DNA from: Liolophura sinensis | Taxonomy: Eukaryota; Mollusca; Polyplacophora; Chitonida; Chitonidae | Direction: 5' to 3' | NCBI RefSeq assembly: GCF_032854445.1 | Contig: NC_088305.1 | Coordinates: 16,229,717-16,293,716 of the forward strand | DNA length: 64,000 bases | In this document: piece by piece, positions 35,217 through 49,000 of the stretch | Layout: each line of letters begins with the position of its first letter | Numbering within the stretch: position 1 is the first letter of the stretch | Notes under the pieces: model-generated | Databases searched by the model: none | What the model saw: only the letters and a program-made list of their open reading frames with translations | Told to the model about the DNA's origin: nothing | Translations under genes and position numbers: made by a program

Positions 35217-38200
35217 ATACATGTGCAGCTAAATAGATCCTAGGTATAATTTATACAACTTGGAGTGCCTAGGTAGCCTAAAACTGTTAGTCTCAACCTT
35301 TATTCCCTCTATTTCCATTCTCCAAATGATGTGCGCTTATTAAGAAATTTTAGTATGCAGATTCACTTTGTTAAGCTTAAGTCTAATGCAGTCTCCAATT
35401 AATTTAAAAAGCCAGCCAGTTGTGGATTGGTTAATTGTGAAGTGGCCACTATGGAATACATGGCGCTCAGCGCTGAGAAGGTTAGAGCAAGGACACAGGA
35501 TATCAATATGAATGGGAAGGGTGTCAATGCGACTGGGTATGGTGTCTTCGGCATGATACTTCATTGCTGGCCGCGGCATGGCATCGCCCTGCCACAAGAA
35601 GACACACATGTGACTCGTCGTCGTCATGTGACTGGAACAGTTTTAAATACAACCTAAAAGCCCAGATATACACTCAAAGCAGTCATGTCCTATCTTCATT
35701 ATACTTTTGATATCACAACTCAAATGGTGTAAATGCGACGTTTTTGTTTTGTTTTTGTTTTTTTTATGTTTTTGGTAATCTCATTTACGTTGAAACTGGA
35801 AATCTCTGATCAGTGCCTCTTAGGCAAACTCTGAGATGAAAAAGTGTGCACTATGTCATATCACTTGAGCGTCTATGCATAAAGGAGTCGGAAAAGAAAT
35901 GCCATTTGGCCGGCATAGCTCAGATTTGCATGTTTGCACTTCGTACTGATAGCGTATGCATTTGGGATTAACGCCTCAGACAGGAGTTGCCTGGTTAAGG
36001 GGAGGTAATCAAGTCTTCGTTTTAATGTTTGAATATGATCTTCAGCACGTATGAATGTGAATGGGGATGTTTCACTAACTATCCAAAAGTAACACACATT
36101 TTAGCCAATAACTTAACGCTTTAAGACACACATACATAACCACACTCTAAAAGCAAGTTTTTCTTCGCGAATTTCGATATTTGTAACAACAAAATAAATT
36201 TGAAAATTCGCAAGATTTTGCTGCACCTATAAAAACCTAGACAAATAGAGCAATGACACTGTTTTGATACACACACACACACACACGGACATTCACAAAA
36301 ACCAAACAGCCAATGCTAGGATTTTTCCAACTGCAAAAGCATTTTTTTTTTTAGTAAGGGTTGTTGAAGGGAGGTAACATTGCAGATCAGGAGCTTTCAC
36401 GAGTTTCACTGATAAGAAAGTTTTGTATCTTCACACAAAATCAGATTTGCATAAAACTTGTTTGTCTTTTTTAAAGAAACTATTAGTCTCAGTCCGTCTG
36501 AGGATTCGAAGAAAAATTGGGCAAAGACTTATTCTAAGGAAGCGCTGAATAAAAACTTTGACCTTTACGATGCATAGTACACTTGAACATTTACACTGAT
36601 TGTCATAGCTAGATAAACTTACAATAAATTATACACACACACACACACAAATAATTAACAGCAATCATAACATTAATGTTGATAAAACATTTACAGGTAG
36701 TCACTTGTGGTTTACGTCTGTACGCATGTATGCCTGTAGGCATGGAAGAATTAACAAAAGGAACAATGTTAATCAGGCAGATACTGAAACGTAAAAACTG
36801 AAGATATGGACAGCATTCAGAGCTATGATGGAAACGGAATTGCCGTACAATTCCTCTCAAAATGTGAGAAATGTTTGTATAAGGCAATATGAGGAACAAG
36901 ACCTGCATGTTTTTAAACTCTCGGACTACATGTACTTCTCTCTCATTGGTCAGTTTTGACCAACGAGCAAATTTCCACCTTCTGTGAACTACACAGCTCA
37001 CAAACAATGATGAAATGTACAAGGAACATGGTCATCTAACAAAACAAAAAAACAACACATACATATGGACAAAAGTGATATTAACAATGAAATATCTACG
37101 TCATATAGGGTGGTATTCTAAAATGTAAATCACATACTATAGTTCAATACCGTAATAAATGAGGTCTTATTTTAATACATGACAATTAAAAGAATATTTT
37201 TGTAACAATTTAACTATAGGCGGTTTTTGCTATAAAGATTTGTTCTCCAATGCTATTTTTTGCACCTCTACCAACATTGAATTTGCGCATTTTTTACTTG
37301 TAAATTTTGAATTTTGGAGGCTTTAGAGATTTTTTTTTAGAATTCGAGATGTTTCTTATGTACTGTAAATCTTCAACTTTTTTGCATGTTTACTAAGTGT
37401 TTATTCAGGCATATTTTGATGGCATTATTCTGTGTAGCGTGATAAAATTATGCTTTTTGTGAAGCCCTGAAACTGGCCAATCCAAACAATATAGTTCTAG
37501 ATATATCAAACTAAAATGTGCATAAATTGCACTGAAAGTTAATCTTTAAACTTTGTCTTCCACTGATTAGTTTAACATAATACACAAGTAGTGTAACTCC
37601 AAAAAGGGCAAGACTCAATATTTCAGCACTTTATTTGACTCACATTGAATCAATATTTCAGCACTTTATTTTGACTCACTTTGAATTAATGTTTCTGGAA
37701 TTTTATTTGTGGCAATGTTTTTTCTTCACCAACACCAAGGACTCCACCCCAAAGAACAATGCAGGTCTCAAAATGAGTCTTTGGTTTTTTGGAGTTACAT
37801 TTCTTGATTACTCATGTAATCAGTTGATATTTCATGTGCAAAACGATGAGGAATTAGGGTATTTGTGGCATACAAAACAATTTCATTAATGTAAGAGTAT
37901 CCAAACTCAAAGACTACACTGGAGATTTTTTTGCAAAGCAACCGATCAGCACAAATCAAATCAAATCAAACTTAGAATGCCCAAATAATTACTTTTTATA
38001 AAATTTTCATAAAGGTGTTACCATTTAAAATTGGTAATAAATTTGATGCCAAATCTCTCTGCTATGGCCTCCTTAAGCAGCATATCACAAGGTTTTTTTA
38101 TACAATATATGGGCATTTCTCTTCAAATTATGTTAGGTTTGTGTTTTTTATTATGCCATGAGTTAAAAGGATCATGATCATTGTTGATTTTCTTTTTTCT

Positions 38201-38989
38201 TCTCTAGGAACCATGTCCAACAATATGTAATCTACCTATTTCAGTTCGTGTCTTCAAACTTTAGTGAGAAATCAAAACAGCCATGTAGTGAAATCCTCTC
38301 ACTCATATATTGTCATTTATGCTATAATTAGGCCATGACTAGGTAATTATTCTTGAACATTTTACTGTTCAACAAAAAATGAGACAGCAACAAGTTATCA
38401 TTATGAAATGCTCACAATCAATATCAATTCTGTTTTCTGTACATATTTTACAACACACGAACGCACCACTTTAGGCCTACTTTCACCAATGCTACATGGT
38501 GTTCTTCAAGCAGTTCTTCAAGTGTAAGCCTGTGTCTGCTCTCCAAAAAAAACTTTGCCAAAGGTGTATACATGCCGTTTCTCCTTAGCAACGCTGGTGT
38601 AAACACTGTACCTGCATAACTGGCTTCTGAAAGCAGGTATTGCCTACCAACTAACGCTTAAACTGTTACGCAGTCACACAGTGTTTTCTTCTGAACATAC
38701 TTGGCAGTTGTGTCCCCTTTGCTTCGGCGTGCTACCATGATATGTAGATGTCTCCAAGAGCCCTCACAGGGTTCATTATGGCACAACTATAAATTATGCA
38801 AACCAAAACAAGAAAAAAAAAAACAGAATTTGTTCAAATGAAAACACATGGTAAACAGAAGCAAATTCTTCCAAGGGCTTTCCAAGAAGTCCTCTTTCCA
38901 GTTGTACTTGAATTGTTTCCCACGTGAAGTTTTACCAGATACTGTGACCCGTTTTTAAGTTACCTTGATGTTGCAGATCTACTACAAGA

Positions 38990-39485
38990 TGATGGCGCTC
39001 TCAACATGATGACAGCAAACTCAGCACGATGTCAGACGACTCAGCATGATGACAGCAAACTCAGCATGATGTCAGACGACTCCGCATGATGACAGCAAAC
39101 TCAGCACGATGTCAGGCGACTCAGCATGAAGTCAGGCAAGCTCAGCAATCGACTCCGAAAGATGACAGCTGAGTAAGCACACTGACAGTTGACTCGTCAC
39201 GATGACAGCACTCAGCATGATGTCAGGTGACTCCGCATTATGACAGCAAGCTCAGCATAATATCAATCGACTCTAAAAGATGACAGCTGACTAAGCACAT
39301 TGACAGTGAACTCGTCATGATGATGGCAGATTCGTCAGGATCAGAGCAGATTCATCACCCTGTCAGCAAACTGACACGATGTCAGTTTGCAAAATGACAG
39401 TGAACTTCGCAAGATGGCAGGCGACTCAGCACGATGGCAGGCGACTCCGCAAAATGGCAACAGGCTCAGCACGATGACAGCAGAC
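38990..39485. repeat. ~20-bp array downstream of RECK
   Basis: Degenerate units such as gactcagcatgatgtcaggc and gatgacagcaaactcagca, about 24 copies, showing a partial ~40-bp dimer pattern. Confidence 0.85.
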
Positions 39486-39847
39486 ATCATGATCGGTCTA
39501 TTCTGCATGACCTCTATGACCTCAGAATGATGGTGGTGTACAGCATAGCATGTGAACTTGCCTAGAATTACACAGTACAGAATCTGAGCAAACAAGCTCT
39601 TGCATTTTGTACTGGCATTAGCTTTATACACGATCATATCGCATCCAATACTGTTTGTAAAACGCGTGTGCAACAGGCAATACAAAATAATCACTCTTCA
39701 TTGACGTTCCTTGAACACTCGTTTTTTTCCTTCACTTTGTGACTGGAGAATTAGTCTTTGCAGTGTTTCATTTCACACACCTCACACAATTTCAAGCTCT
39801 TTCACAGAGATTGTGCCAACACTTACAGGGCAAAGTCCACACCTTCG

Positions 39848-40099
39848 TCACCGCACACTGACCCCATCACACTGAAGGTAAAACAACATCAACGACAACA
39901 ATACACTGCTCATCAGTGTGAGTGTCCATGATAATGTAGTCTGTCCGCTATTGGACTCTGTGACCAAGGTAATGTTAGAAGTCCTCAATGTGTTCTTAGG
40001 CATCAGTATAGGCGTCAAAGCCAAATGTGTCATTACATTGGGGCTTGACATTTGAAGGAAACGTTGAATTCGTTGAGCCTCATGATTGCAAGCTTCCAG
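39848..40099 (-). CDS. RECK: RECK last coding exon with GPI-attachment signal
   Basis: The exon encodes 83 residues and a TGA stop at 39848-39850. It begins LEACNHEAQRIQRFLQ, matching the family segment that follows the FGY(I/F)SIE domain. It then has a Thr/Ser/Asn-rich linker with a possible N-glycosylation site (SNIT) and a small-residue stretch (SNSGQ) that could hold the omega site. A hydrophobic segment (MSSVLLSLMLFYL) and a short polar tail follow. The omega site is inferred, not shown. Confidence 0.9.
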   Translation of the reverse strand: MEACNHEAQRIQRFLQMSSPNVMTHLALTPILMPKNTLRTSNITLVTESNSGQTTLSWTLTLMSSVLLSLMLFYLQCDGVSVR

Positions 40100-43000
40100 C
40101 TGTAAGAAAAAGCACCGCAAACAGTTAAGACACATATTTCCCCCGAGGACATTATATATTTCATGGACATAGCCACACCCTTCTAATATTATTAGTTACA
40201 ACCTTCTAATATTATTAGTTACAGGGTTGCTCCAGGGCAGAATACAGAAATATACGGTCTCAGTAACCCACGTCCCGCCCTAGCTGAGACCACATGTTTC
40301 TGTTCCCTGTCAGTGTAACAAATTTATTCCTCTCTGCTAGCCACATCATTGTACGAAGTGTCTCTGCTAACCCCAGACACCCAACCCTACTCTAACTTCT
40401 CTGGTAGCCACACCCACCCAAACCTGTAGCTTCTCAAGTAGCCACACCCACCCTTTTCCACTGACCACACCCACTCATGGCTATAGTTCCTCAGGTAGCC
40501 ACATCACACCCATACTTGTAGCTCCTATGTAAGCCACACCCACCCATACCTGTAACTTCTCTTCTCCCACCTATGCCTGATGCTTCTTTGCTAACGACAC
40601 CCATCTATACCCGTAGCTCCTCTGCTAACCACACCTTTCCATACATGTCGCTCCTATGCTAACCACACCCACCCATATGTGTAGCTCTTCGGTTAGCCAC
40701 ATACCATCCATACCTGTGGCTTCTCTGGTAGCCACACCCCTCATAGCTGCAGCTCCACTGCTAACCAAACCTTCTCTGTTCATCACATCCCACCCACACC
40801 TGTAGCTTCCCTTCTTGCCACGGCCATCACATACCTGAAGTGCTGTCGGCTCTGCTGTCACAGGCATAAATAATGTAATAATGGTGCCCTCGATGCTGAT
40901 GTATCCGAAGACGCCACACTCGGAGATGGTGAGGAACTCAGACAGCTTACTGGTGATGTTCTGTATGGTCAGAGGTCTGTGGATGGTACGGGACACCTTT
41001 TCCACCATCTCCTCACTGAACAGCAGCTGGAGTTCCGTAGCTACAAAATACACAGTAGTACAGGAGTCAGGGAGTTGTTTACTGGTTGGTTGGTTGGGTG
41101 AGTGGGTGTTTTTTTTAGTTAATGGGTATTGGGTGGGTTTTTGAGTGGGTGAGTGACTGATTGATGGAGTGGGTGGTGAGCGAGTGAGTGAATAAATGGG
41201 TGAGTGAGTGATTGATTTGGTGGGTGGGTGGGGGGTTAGTGAGCAAATGAGTGGATGAGTGAGTGAGTGCGTGTTTGAGGTTTAACGTCATACTAAACAA
41301 TTTTTTCAGTCATATGACGAAGGAGTCCTTAGAGTGCATATAATTTGCCCCCTTGTTTCAAGACAAATTTCCTTCTCTCTTTTATTTAATGCTGCTTCAC
41401 TGAGGCAACTTACTGAAGGCATGTAAGCTGCCCCACCCAAGCTATTATACTGATACGGGTCAACCAGTCATTGCACTATCCCCTTAATGCTGTATGCCAA
41501 GCAAGGAAGCTACAACTCCCTCTTTACAGGTCTTAGGTGCGATCAAACCCAGGATTCACCCTTGATCTACCATTCCCATGGACTGAGTAAGTGGTGATGG
41601 AGTGAGTGAATGGGTGGGTGGTGGAATGGGTGAGTGGGTGGTTTGTGAGTGAATGAGTGATGGAGTGGGTGAGTGACAGAATAGTGCCTCACAACGTACA
41701 ACATAATGCTGTAAAAAATATAACATAATCAGAGAAAAGCCCAGAGAAATTCCACAATATTTATTTGTTTATTTTTTTCCCCATGTTTTGATGTATTACA
41801 TAAGTGTCTGTTGGCTGTCATATTCAACTCAATTTCAGTCACAGATTAATAGGGTATTCTCCACTAGAATAGGTCTATAAAGTCAAAACGAAAAAAATAA
41901 CTATCGTCTGTGACTTACAAGCTGAATACTCTACTCTCTCATTTCAGATTGTCCACCATCTTACAACACTACCCATAGTAGAAATCACATACAATTTCAT
42001 AGGATTACTGCATTAAATCTCACAGACAATTTCAGATGGGTTGGTGAAAAATTGCATAAAAACTGATAGGTGATTTACTGTCCTGCTGTATAAAATAGCC
42101 ATAAAAGTTGGTTAAGTTGGTATAATTTTTAATCGCGATATAATTCTTTGACTTCTACACAGAAAATTGACATCACTCACCACAAACAGGACAGCAGCCA
42201 CCAGGGGGGATAATTCCATTACACGAGGCCGGCTTCAGGGGGCGACACTGTACCTTATCACACCGATAACTGTCAGAATTGTCAGCTGGTGGAGAGAAAA
42301 GTTAAATACAACATTCTGCTTCTCACAAATACATGTACACGCACTGTCCATCACATAACACCTGTACATGCACTGTCCGTCACATAATACATGTAAGCGC
42401 ACTGTCCATCACATAACACCTGTACATGCACTGTCCGTCACATAATACATGTACGCGCACTGTCCATCACATAACACATGTACACGCACTGTCCGTCACA
42501 TAATACATGTACGCGCACTGTCCGTTGCATAATACACATACACGCACTGTCTGTCACATAATACAGGTACACTCACTGTCCGTCACATAACACATGTACA
42601 CGCACTGTCCGTCACATAATACATGTACACGCACTGTCCGTCACATAACACATGTACACGCACTGTCCGTCACATAATACATGTACACGCACTGTTCGTC
42701 ACATAACACATGTACACGCACTGTCTGTCACATAATACATGTTACACGCACTGTCCGTTGCATGATACACGTACATGCACTGTCTGTCACATAATACAGG
42801 TACACTCACTGTCCGTCACATAAAACACGTACGCTCACTGTCCGTCACATAACACACGTACATTCACTGTCCGTCACATAATACATGTACATTCACTGTC
42901 TGTCACATAACACATGTACACGCACTGTTTGTCACATATTATATGTACACACACTGTCCGTCACATAATACATGTACACCCACTGTCCGTCACATAATAC

Positions 43001-46000
43001 ATGTACTCTAATTATTACTAGTGTAAAGGGAGCAGCTTTCCAGTGAATTAGAGACAACCAGGAGCAAGCAACTGAGAAAACCAGTCATAAGTATTAGACA
43101 ACCAGGAGCAGGCAATTGAAAAAACCAGTAATAAGTATTAAACAACCAGGACAGGTAGTTGAGAAAACCTGTAATAAGTATTAAACAACCAGGAGCAGGT
43201 AGTTGAGAAAACCAGTAATTAGCATTAAACAACCAGGAGCAGGTAGTTGAGAAAACCTGTAATAAGTATTAGGCAACCAGGAGCAGGTATTTTTTAAAAT
43301 TACAGCCAGTGATAAGTATTACAGCCGGTAACAAGTATTACAGCCAGTAACAAGTATTACAGCCAGTTATAAGTATTACAGAACTTAATGTAGTAATACA
43401 GGCGTAATTGGGCCACAGTCCTGCAAGCTTACCAGACACTTTGCCCACTGCCTGGCAGGGACCGTAATAGTCGACTGTTGTCCAGGAGGCCATGGCCGTG
43501 CACTCGCTGGAGTAGGTCTCCCCATCATGGCCACACACCTTGACTGTCATATCACAGTTTTGCTGGAGGGAGAGAGAGACCAGTACAGAAGTCAGTTATA
43601 GCACAACCACAGATGAATTTTACCATGGAATGACTGCTTGAATGAATGAACACTTGGGGTTTAACATTGTACTTAACAATTTTTCAGTCATATGACAAGG
43701 AGTCATTAGGTGTGTGTACATATACTGTGTCTTCTTGTGGCAAGGAGAGTCCAAGTACTACATGTGCTACTGTGCTACTGACATATCATGCAGTAGACAC
43801 AAGACACAACACCCCCATCCAGTCGCGTTATACTGACACGGGCCAACCATTCCTGTTTCCTTGATCTAACCTCTCAGTGCTGAGTGAGAGATCAACAAGT
43901 ACCATTTTTGAAGTCTTTGGTATGACCTGACCCAGGTTTGATCCCGTGTCGCCGGACTCTGAGGCGGACACTCTAACCATGGATGACATACATGTACAGA
44001 TATGATTATACACACAATTTATTTTGACACAAATCCAAGAATCTCATTCTCGTGGTAACAAAAACTAAGGGATTCCCACAGAAAAAGTGACAAAAACATA
44101 ATTATCACACTGACCAATTCTGTTCTATTCACACAAGTATATTTTCTGCATAGTAAGATGAGTTCTGAACATCCACACCCCAAAATCTTTCTACTTTTAC
44201 AAACCTGTAAATAATATTTAAGTTGGAACAGGATATAATTTAATAGAAAATCTTTCAGCTATTTGCATGAAATGTTACAATGTTATTTACATGACAGTTT
44301 TGTCCTGTGCCAAGTTGGATCCCATTATAGTACATGTAGTACTTGGTACTTATACCACTTAGTACCTGGACTACTTAGTACATGTAGTACTTGGTACTTG
44401 TATACTTGGTACTTGGACTACTTGGTACTTGGACCACTTAGTACTTGAACTACTTAGTACATGTAGTACTTGGTACTTGGATACTTGGACCACTTATTAC
44501 TTGGACTACTTAGTACATGTACTACTTGGTACTTGGATACTTGGTACTTGGACCACTTATTACTTGGACTATTTAGTACATGTACTACTTGGTACTTGGA
44601 TACTTGATACTTGGTACACTGTCCTGATTATATCCAGGTCTCTTTTATAGGTATTAAAACCTTCACTTCGAACATCTGCTTTGATGTACTAGATTGGGAC
44701 TAGATTCTCATGGATTCCTGCTAAGGGAATCTACAGGAATCCATTTAGATTCCAGTTGAGGAAAAAATTGCCAAGATAAAGGCCTGTTGTGCAACAACAA
44801 TAACTGTGCATTATTAGGCGCTTACTTTCACAACAGCCCCACAAATAGTAAGAGCAGAACTTAAATTCATTTCCCTGTTAAACTGACCAGGCAGTGCCCC
44901 CAGTGATGCAACTTCCTCTGGTGTAGACGCAACAGGCACATGTTAGTGTACTCCACTCCGTCATTGTCACACACTTCGTCATGGTGATGGTGGTTGCACA
45001 TCAAAGTCTCCGCAACTGCAACGAGAAACGGTAATTAGTTCACACTGAAATTCATCACACATTTTCACACGTCTGCAAGATGCTTAGTCTATAGCCCATT
45101 CCGAGGGAATTTTTTTGTGTAGATTCTGTTAGGCTTTTTGTGAAGCCAAACCAGCCAATGTAAATGTACTGTTGTATACAAAATCAAATTTAAAAAAAAA
45201 TCATGATAAAAGTTGCTCTTTCACACGCAGAAAGGTCCAGAGATACATCTACAGGTAGAAGTACCCATCATAACAAGCATTCTGAGGAATTCTGAAAATA
45301 AAACAACTCTCTTACTGATTTGTGCCATCAGAATTAACACTATGTAGACTATATGTACTGAATGTCAAAGTGAAATGAGAATGGCAAAATGATAACATAA
45401 CACAAGAGACCAGAGATCAACCCTGATCTTTAGATTGTCTTGATCAAGACATGTACCAACTTTTCAATTGAGAGTAATGAGTAAAAGTGTAGAAAACTGT
45501 ACCAATGTACATGTGTATTATAGAACAATATTGTACATGCAACTACTGCTATGTATACTGTTGACTTCATACACATGGAAGAACTATTGTTTTGTGAGCT
45601 GTTGACTTCATATACTTGGAAGAACTATTGTTTTGTGTGCTAGTGACTTTATAAAATTGGAGAAACTATTGTTTTGTAAGCTGCTGACTCATACACTTGG
45701 ACGTACTATTGTTTTGTGAGCTGGTGACTTCATACACTTGGAGGAACTATTGTTTTGTGAGCTGGTGACTTTATACACTTGGAGGAACTATTGTTTTGTG
45801 AAATGTTGACTTCATACACTTGGAGGAACTATTGTTTTGTAAGCTGCTGACTCATACACTTGGACGTACTATTGTTTTGTGAGCTGATGACTTCATACAC
45901 TTGGAGGAACTATTGTTTTGTGAGCTGGTGACTTTATACACTTGGAGGAACTATTGTTTTGTGAAATATTGACTTCATACACTTGGAGGAACTATTGTTT

Positions 46001-49000
46001 TGTAAGCTGCTGACTCATACACTTGGACGTACTATTGTTTTGTGAGCTGGTGACTTTATACACTTGGAGGAACTATTGTTTTGTGAGCTGCTGACTCATA
46101 CACATGGACGTACTATTGTTTTGTGAGCTGGTGACTTTATACACTTGGAGGAACTATTGTTTTGTGAAATGTTGACTTCATACACTTGGAGGAACTATTG
46201 TTTTGTAAGCTGCTGACTCATACACATGGACGTACTATTGTTTTGTGAGCTGGTGACTTTATACACTTGGAGGAACTATTGTTTTGTGAAATATTGACTT
46301 CATACACTTGGAGGAACTATTGTTTTGTAAGCTGCTGACTCATACACATGGACGTACTATTGTTTTGTGAGCTGGTGACTTTATACACCTGGAGGAACTA
46401 TTGTTTTGTGAAATGTTGACTTCATACACTTGGAGGAACTATTGTTTTGTAAGCTGCTGACTCATACACATGGACGTACTATTGTTTTGTGCGCTGGTGA
46501 CTTCATACACATGGAAGAACTATTGTTTTGTGAGCTGGTGACTTCATACACATGGAAGAACTATTGTTTTGTGAGCTGGTGACTTCATACACATGGAAGA
46601 ACTATTGTTTTGTGAGCTGTTGACTTCATACACATGGAAGAACTATTGTTTTGTGAGCTGTTGACTTCATACACATGGAAGAACTATTGTTTTGTGAGCT
46701 GGTGACTTCATACACATGGAAGAACTATTGTTTTGTGAGCTGGTGACTTCATACACATGGAAGAACTATTGTTTTGTGAGCTGGTGACTTCATACACTTG
46801 GAGGAACTATTGTTTTGTGACCTGGTAACTTCATACACTTGGAGGAACTATTGTTTTGTGAGATGTTGACTTCATACACTTGGAGGAACTATTGTTTTGT
46901 AAGCTGCTGACTCATACACATGGACGTACTATTGTTTTGTGAGCTGGTGACTTCATACACATGGAAGAACTATTGTTTTGTGAGCTGGTGACTTCATACA
47001 CATGGAAGAACTATTGTTTTGTGAGCTGGTGACTTCATACACTTGGAAGAACTATTGTTTTGTGAGCTGTTGACTTCATACACATGGAAGAACTATTGTT
47101 TTGTGAGCTGTTGACTTCATACACATGGAAGAACTATTGTTTTTTGAGCTGGTGACTTCATACACATGGAAGAACTATTGTTTTGTGAGCTGGTGACTTC
47201 ATACACTTGGAGGAACTATTGTTTTGTGACCTGGTAACTTCATACACTTGGAGGAACTATTGTTTTGTGAGATGTTGACTTCATACACTTGGAGGAACTA
47301 TTGTTTTGTAAGCTGCTGACTCATACACATGGACGTACTATTGTTTTGTGAGCTGGTGACTTCATACACATGGAAGAACTATTGCTTTGTGAGCTGGTGA
47401 CTTCATACACATGGAAGAACTATTGTTTTGTGAGCTGGTAACTTCATACACTTGGAGGAACTATTGTTTTGTGAGCTGGTGACTTTATAAAATTGGAGGA
47501 ACTATTGTTTTGTAAGCTGCTGACTCATACACATGGACGTACTATTGTTTTGTGAGCTGGTGACTTCATACACATGGAAGAACTATTGTTTTGTGAGCTG
47601 GTGACTTCATACACTTGGGAGGAACTATTGTTTAACTATAATAAGTAGATGACTCACCACATTGGTACTGCTTACAGGGCACTGTCCTAAGACTGAGACA
47701 CACCTGAGGTCTTCTGACACAACTGTAATTCAAGTCAACCAATCAAGATGTGCTCTCTGCCACAAGTACATCAAGAACTGACACACTTCATGAACTTAAA
47801 TGGTACAATCCTCTTTCAAGAAGATTTCCAAACACTTTAAGATGCTAGTTTAAGCTTTCATCAGTTTTTTAGATCAGAATCTAAAATTCCTTCCAAAAAC
47901 AACACATGTAATTTTTCATATAACGTGTCCAGGTAAATAGCTCCAATCAATTTTTCTAGAACTTTTTCCACAGGTAAACCGCATTTAAAACACTGGATTC
48001 AGGTGATGATTGGAATCTTTAGGCTATGAGAAAACCAACCCAAAATGTAACCCTTGTTGCAGATGAAGTTATGTGTAAAATAATGAATACCATTACAGTT
48101 TTTAAATTCACAGGGGAAGTCGAAGAAAACAAAGGGGAAAATTTCATCGAATTTTATTGGTCAAAAGGTCCAACTGTCAAACAAGAGAAAGTTTAAACAA
48201 GTTACCTGAATCCTGCACTGCAAGGGTTAACAGCACAGGGATCTGACTCTGCGCACGACCCAGGATGGAATCTGTTCTCTCCAATACCTGCGCACCTGTG
48301 GGGATGAGGAGATAGCCAGGTGAAGGGGCAAAGAAACAATAATGTGAGGAGCTAGGAAAGGTAAACATCCGCTATTGTTAAATCCTTTCTTTTTCCATAA
48401 ACAAACACATTTACACAGTAAAAAAAAAAGATTTTCTCACACAGTTTAATTTATTTATTTATTTGATCGGTGTTTTACACCGTACTCAAGAATATTTCAC
48501 TTATACGACGGCAACCTGCAATATGGTGGGAGGAAACCAGGCAGAGCCCAGGGGAAACCCACGACCATCCGCAGGTTGCTGACGGATCTTCCCACTTACG
48601 GCCAGACAGGATGCCAGCATGAGCTGGACTTCAACTTACACAGTTTAACATTACTTCACTTAATTAGTCACACAATCCCTTAGGCAGAACAGGAACAGAC
48701 TAATTGTTCAACAGCAAGGAACTAAACAACTCAGCATCAACTCGCTACAGAATTACAAATAATGTACATAGCTCGAAGTACGGTAAATAAAAAATTTCAG
48801 AAGCACAGACTGGCCTTAAAATAATAATACCTAACATTTAACTTTTTTTAATTAATTTAATTAATGAAAAAACTCTAAAGTATGCTTTTCAAACTGGCTG
48901 ACTCAATCAGAATGTGTTCATTAAAAAAAAAGCTAAGCTCAAGGCAAAATACAGCAATCCTATGTTCTTACTTAGCCAAACAGGCACTAGGGTAAGTCTT

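Larger units (their letters stand above)
33912..39847 (-). other. Possible ~6 kb 3'UTR of RECK
   Basis: The stretch downstream of the RECK stop has no recognisable protein and no SINE, although SINEs are frequent on both sides. It is AT-rich with T-runs, a TA microsatellite (35158-35214), short AC runs near 36275 and 36635, and an array at 38990-39485. A minus-strand AATAAA sits at 33912-33917, close to where SINE-like sequence ends (33.74 kb). A long 3'UTR is plausible but unproven. Confidence 0.35.

Noticed and set aside
45545-47632. CRISPR-like array of ~41-bp repeats
   Set aside because: Units are contiguous without unique spacers, and the context is an animal intron.
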